A stretch of 29,871 bases of DNA from a virus. Below are positions 29,426 through 29,871 of the stretch, piece by piece (position 1 is the first letter of the stretch; the number at the start of each line of letters is the position of its first letter). The DNA lies in the IMG/VR virus record IMGVR_UViG_3300042397_002194, positions 1 through 29,871 of that record, one strand, 5' to 3'. Under the pieces are notes generated by a model, which was given only the letters and a program-made list of their open reading frames with translations, was not told the origin of the DNA and did not search any database. Made by a program: the position numbers and the translations under genes.

Positions 29426-29871
29426 ATGTCTATAACAATATCGCCAACAGGACGAAAAGTCCGTTATTTAAATAATAAGGATTTATTAGCAGAAATTCAT
29501 AAGAGCAAAAATAGTTTTTCAGTTTTTACCAAACCAGAATATAGTCAGCACGACATTATTCTTACTAGTTTAGACAAAATTAATATTAGAACTGTCGCAG
29601 ACGCCAAAAGAAATCAAGCAAAACGGTTAGGAATTCTAGCGTTTAATGCAGCTAGAATAAGCGGAGATAAGAAAATCAAGTTAGCAGAATGCACTCCAGA
29701 CTATACTACTATTAAAAAAACAGATCTAGTATTCCGTATTATGACATTTGATCATATTCCGCTTGCTCCGGGTCGTAAAAAAACTGTTAAAAGTACAGCC
29801 GACGGGCACGATAAAATCAATTTTCCTCCATTCCAACACTGGAAATACAATGACGAAGGCGAGTTAATATG
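29426..29871 (+). CDS. Plus-strand phage protein of unknown function, N-terminal 148 codons
   Basis: Starts at ATG 29426 (MSITISPTGRKVRYLNNKDL) with AGGAG at 29410-29414, 11 nt upstream, and stays open to the right edge. The visible part is basic, with no signal peptide or membrane segment. Landmarks: LLAEIHKSKNSFSVF, HDIILTSLDKINIRTVADAK, then a Lys/Arg-rich helix RNQAKRLGILAFNAARI, KKTDLVFRIMTFDHIPLAPG, RKK and INFPPFQHW. The conserved-looking 'DLVFR.MT.DHIP..PGRKK' and 'NFPPFQH' stretches give me the impression of a family shared among marine T4-like phages, but I cannot name it. Its opposite orientation and sigma70-like promoter suggest early or middle expression, unlike the leftward structural genes, so it may act in replication or regulation rather than in the virion. 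Confidence 0.75.
   Translation, partial: MSITISPTGRKVRYLNNKDLLAEIHKSKNSFSVFTKPEYSQHDIILTSLDKINIRTVADAKRNQAKRLGILAFNAARISGDKKIKLAECTPDYTTIKKTDLVFRIMTFDHIPLAPGRKKTVKSTADGHDKINFPPFQHWKYNDEGELI

Noticed and set aside
1-29871. tRNA genes, insertion sequences, integrase or attachment sites
   Set aside because: No cloverleaf-like sequence, transposase, integrase or terminal inverted repeats were seen; nearly all bases are in structural genes.

Overview
This window is part of the virion-structure module of a large contractile-tailed (T4-like) phage. The DNA is AT-rich by eye, carries no rRNA or tRNA, and is almost entirely coding. Nine genes run leftward on the minus strand and one starts on the plus strand at the right edge. 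Recognisable T4-type baseplate proteins (gp25, gp6, a gp5-type central spike and a gp53/LysM-type wedge protein), together with a very large gp7-position protein and a collagen-like fibre, suggest a marine T4-like myophage of the cyanophage or pelagiphage sort. That placement rests on family resemblance; the host cannot be told from this window.

Reading in the direction of minus-strand transcription (right to left): a 473-aa protein with a coiled coil and a conserved C-terminal baseplate/tail domain (29318-27897); a 98-aa LysM-like wedge protein (27900-27604); a 1246-aa probable baseplate hub protein (27602-23862); a 779-aa central spike with OB fold, beta-helix needle and C-terminal GH19 muralytic domain (23865-21526); gp25 (21509-21075); gp6 (21021-17365); a 4779-aa giant baseplate/fibre-platform protein (17365-3026); a 719-aa collagen-like fibre ending in a cupredoxin domain (3024-865); a 218-aa structural protein of unknown role (841-185); and the first 61 codons of a further tail or fibre protein (183 to the left edge). 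Several junctions are translationally tight (ATGA overlaps at 27897-27900 and 23862-23865, TAATG at 17363-17367, 1-nt gaps at 3025 and 184), as expected for one late structural operon with a few internal promoters.

Together these genes would build the distal end of the tail: hub and needle in the centre (1246-aa protein, gp5), the wedge ring around it (gp25, gp6, gp53-like, giant protein), and receptor-facing appendages outside (giant protein domains, collagen-like fibre, 218-aa and left-edge proteins). At the right end the transcription direction flips: a sigma70-like promoter with an extended -10 at 29373-29402 drives a plus-strand gene of unknown function that runs off the window.

The points most worth a second look are the size and domain content of the giant protein (a seven-motif FG-GAP/integrin-like propeller, a cupredoxin-like domain lacking its metal ligands, a nidogen-like domain, and Gly-Tyr repeats shared with gp6) and a complete-looking type-1 copper ligand set (H665, C706, H709, M712) at the tip of the collagen-like fibre. 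No new defence, mobile or RNA system is evident.
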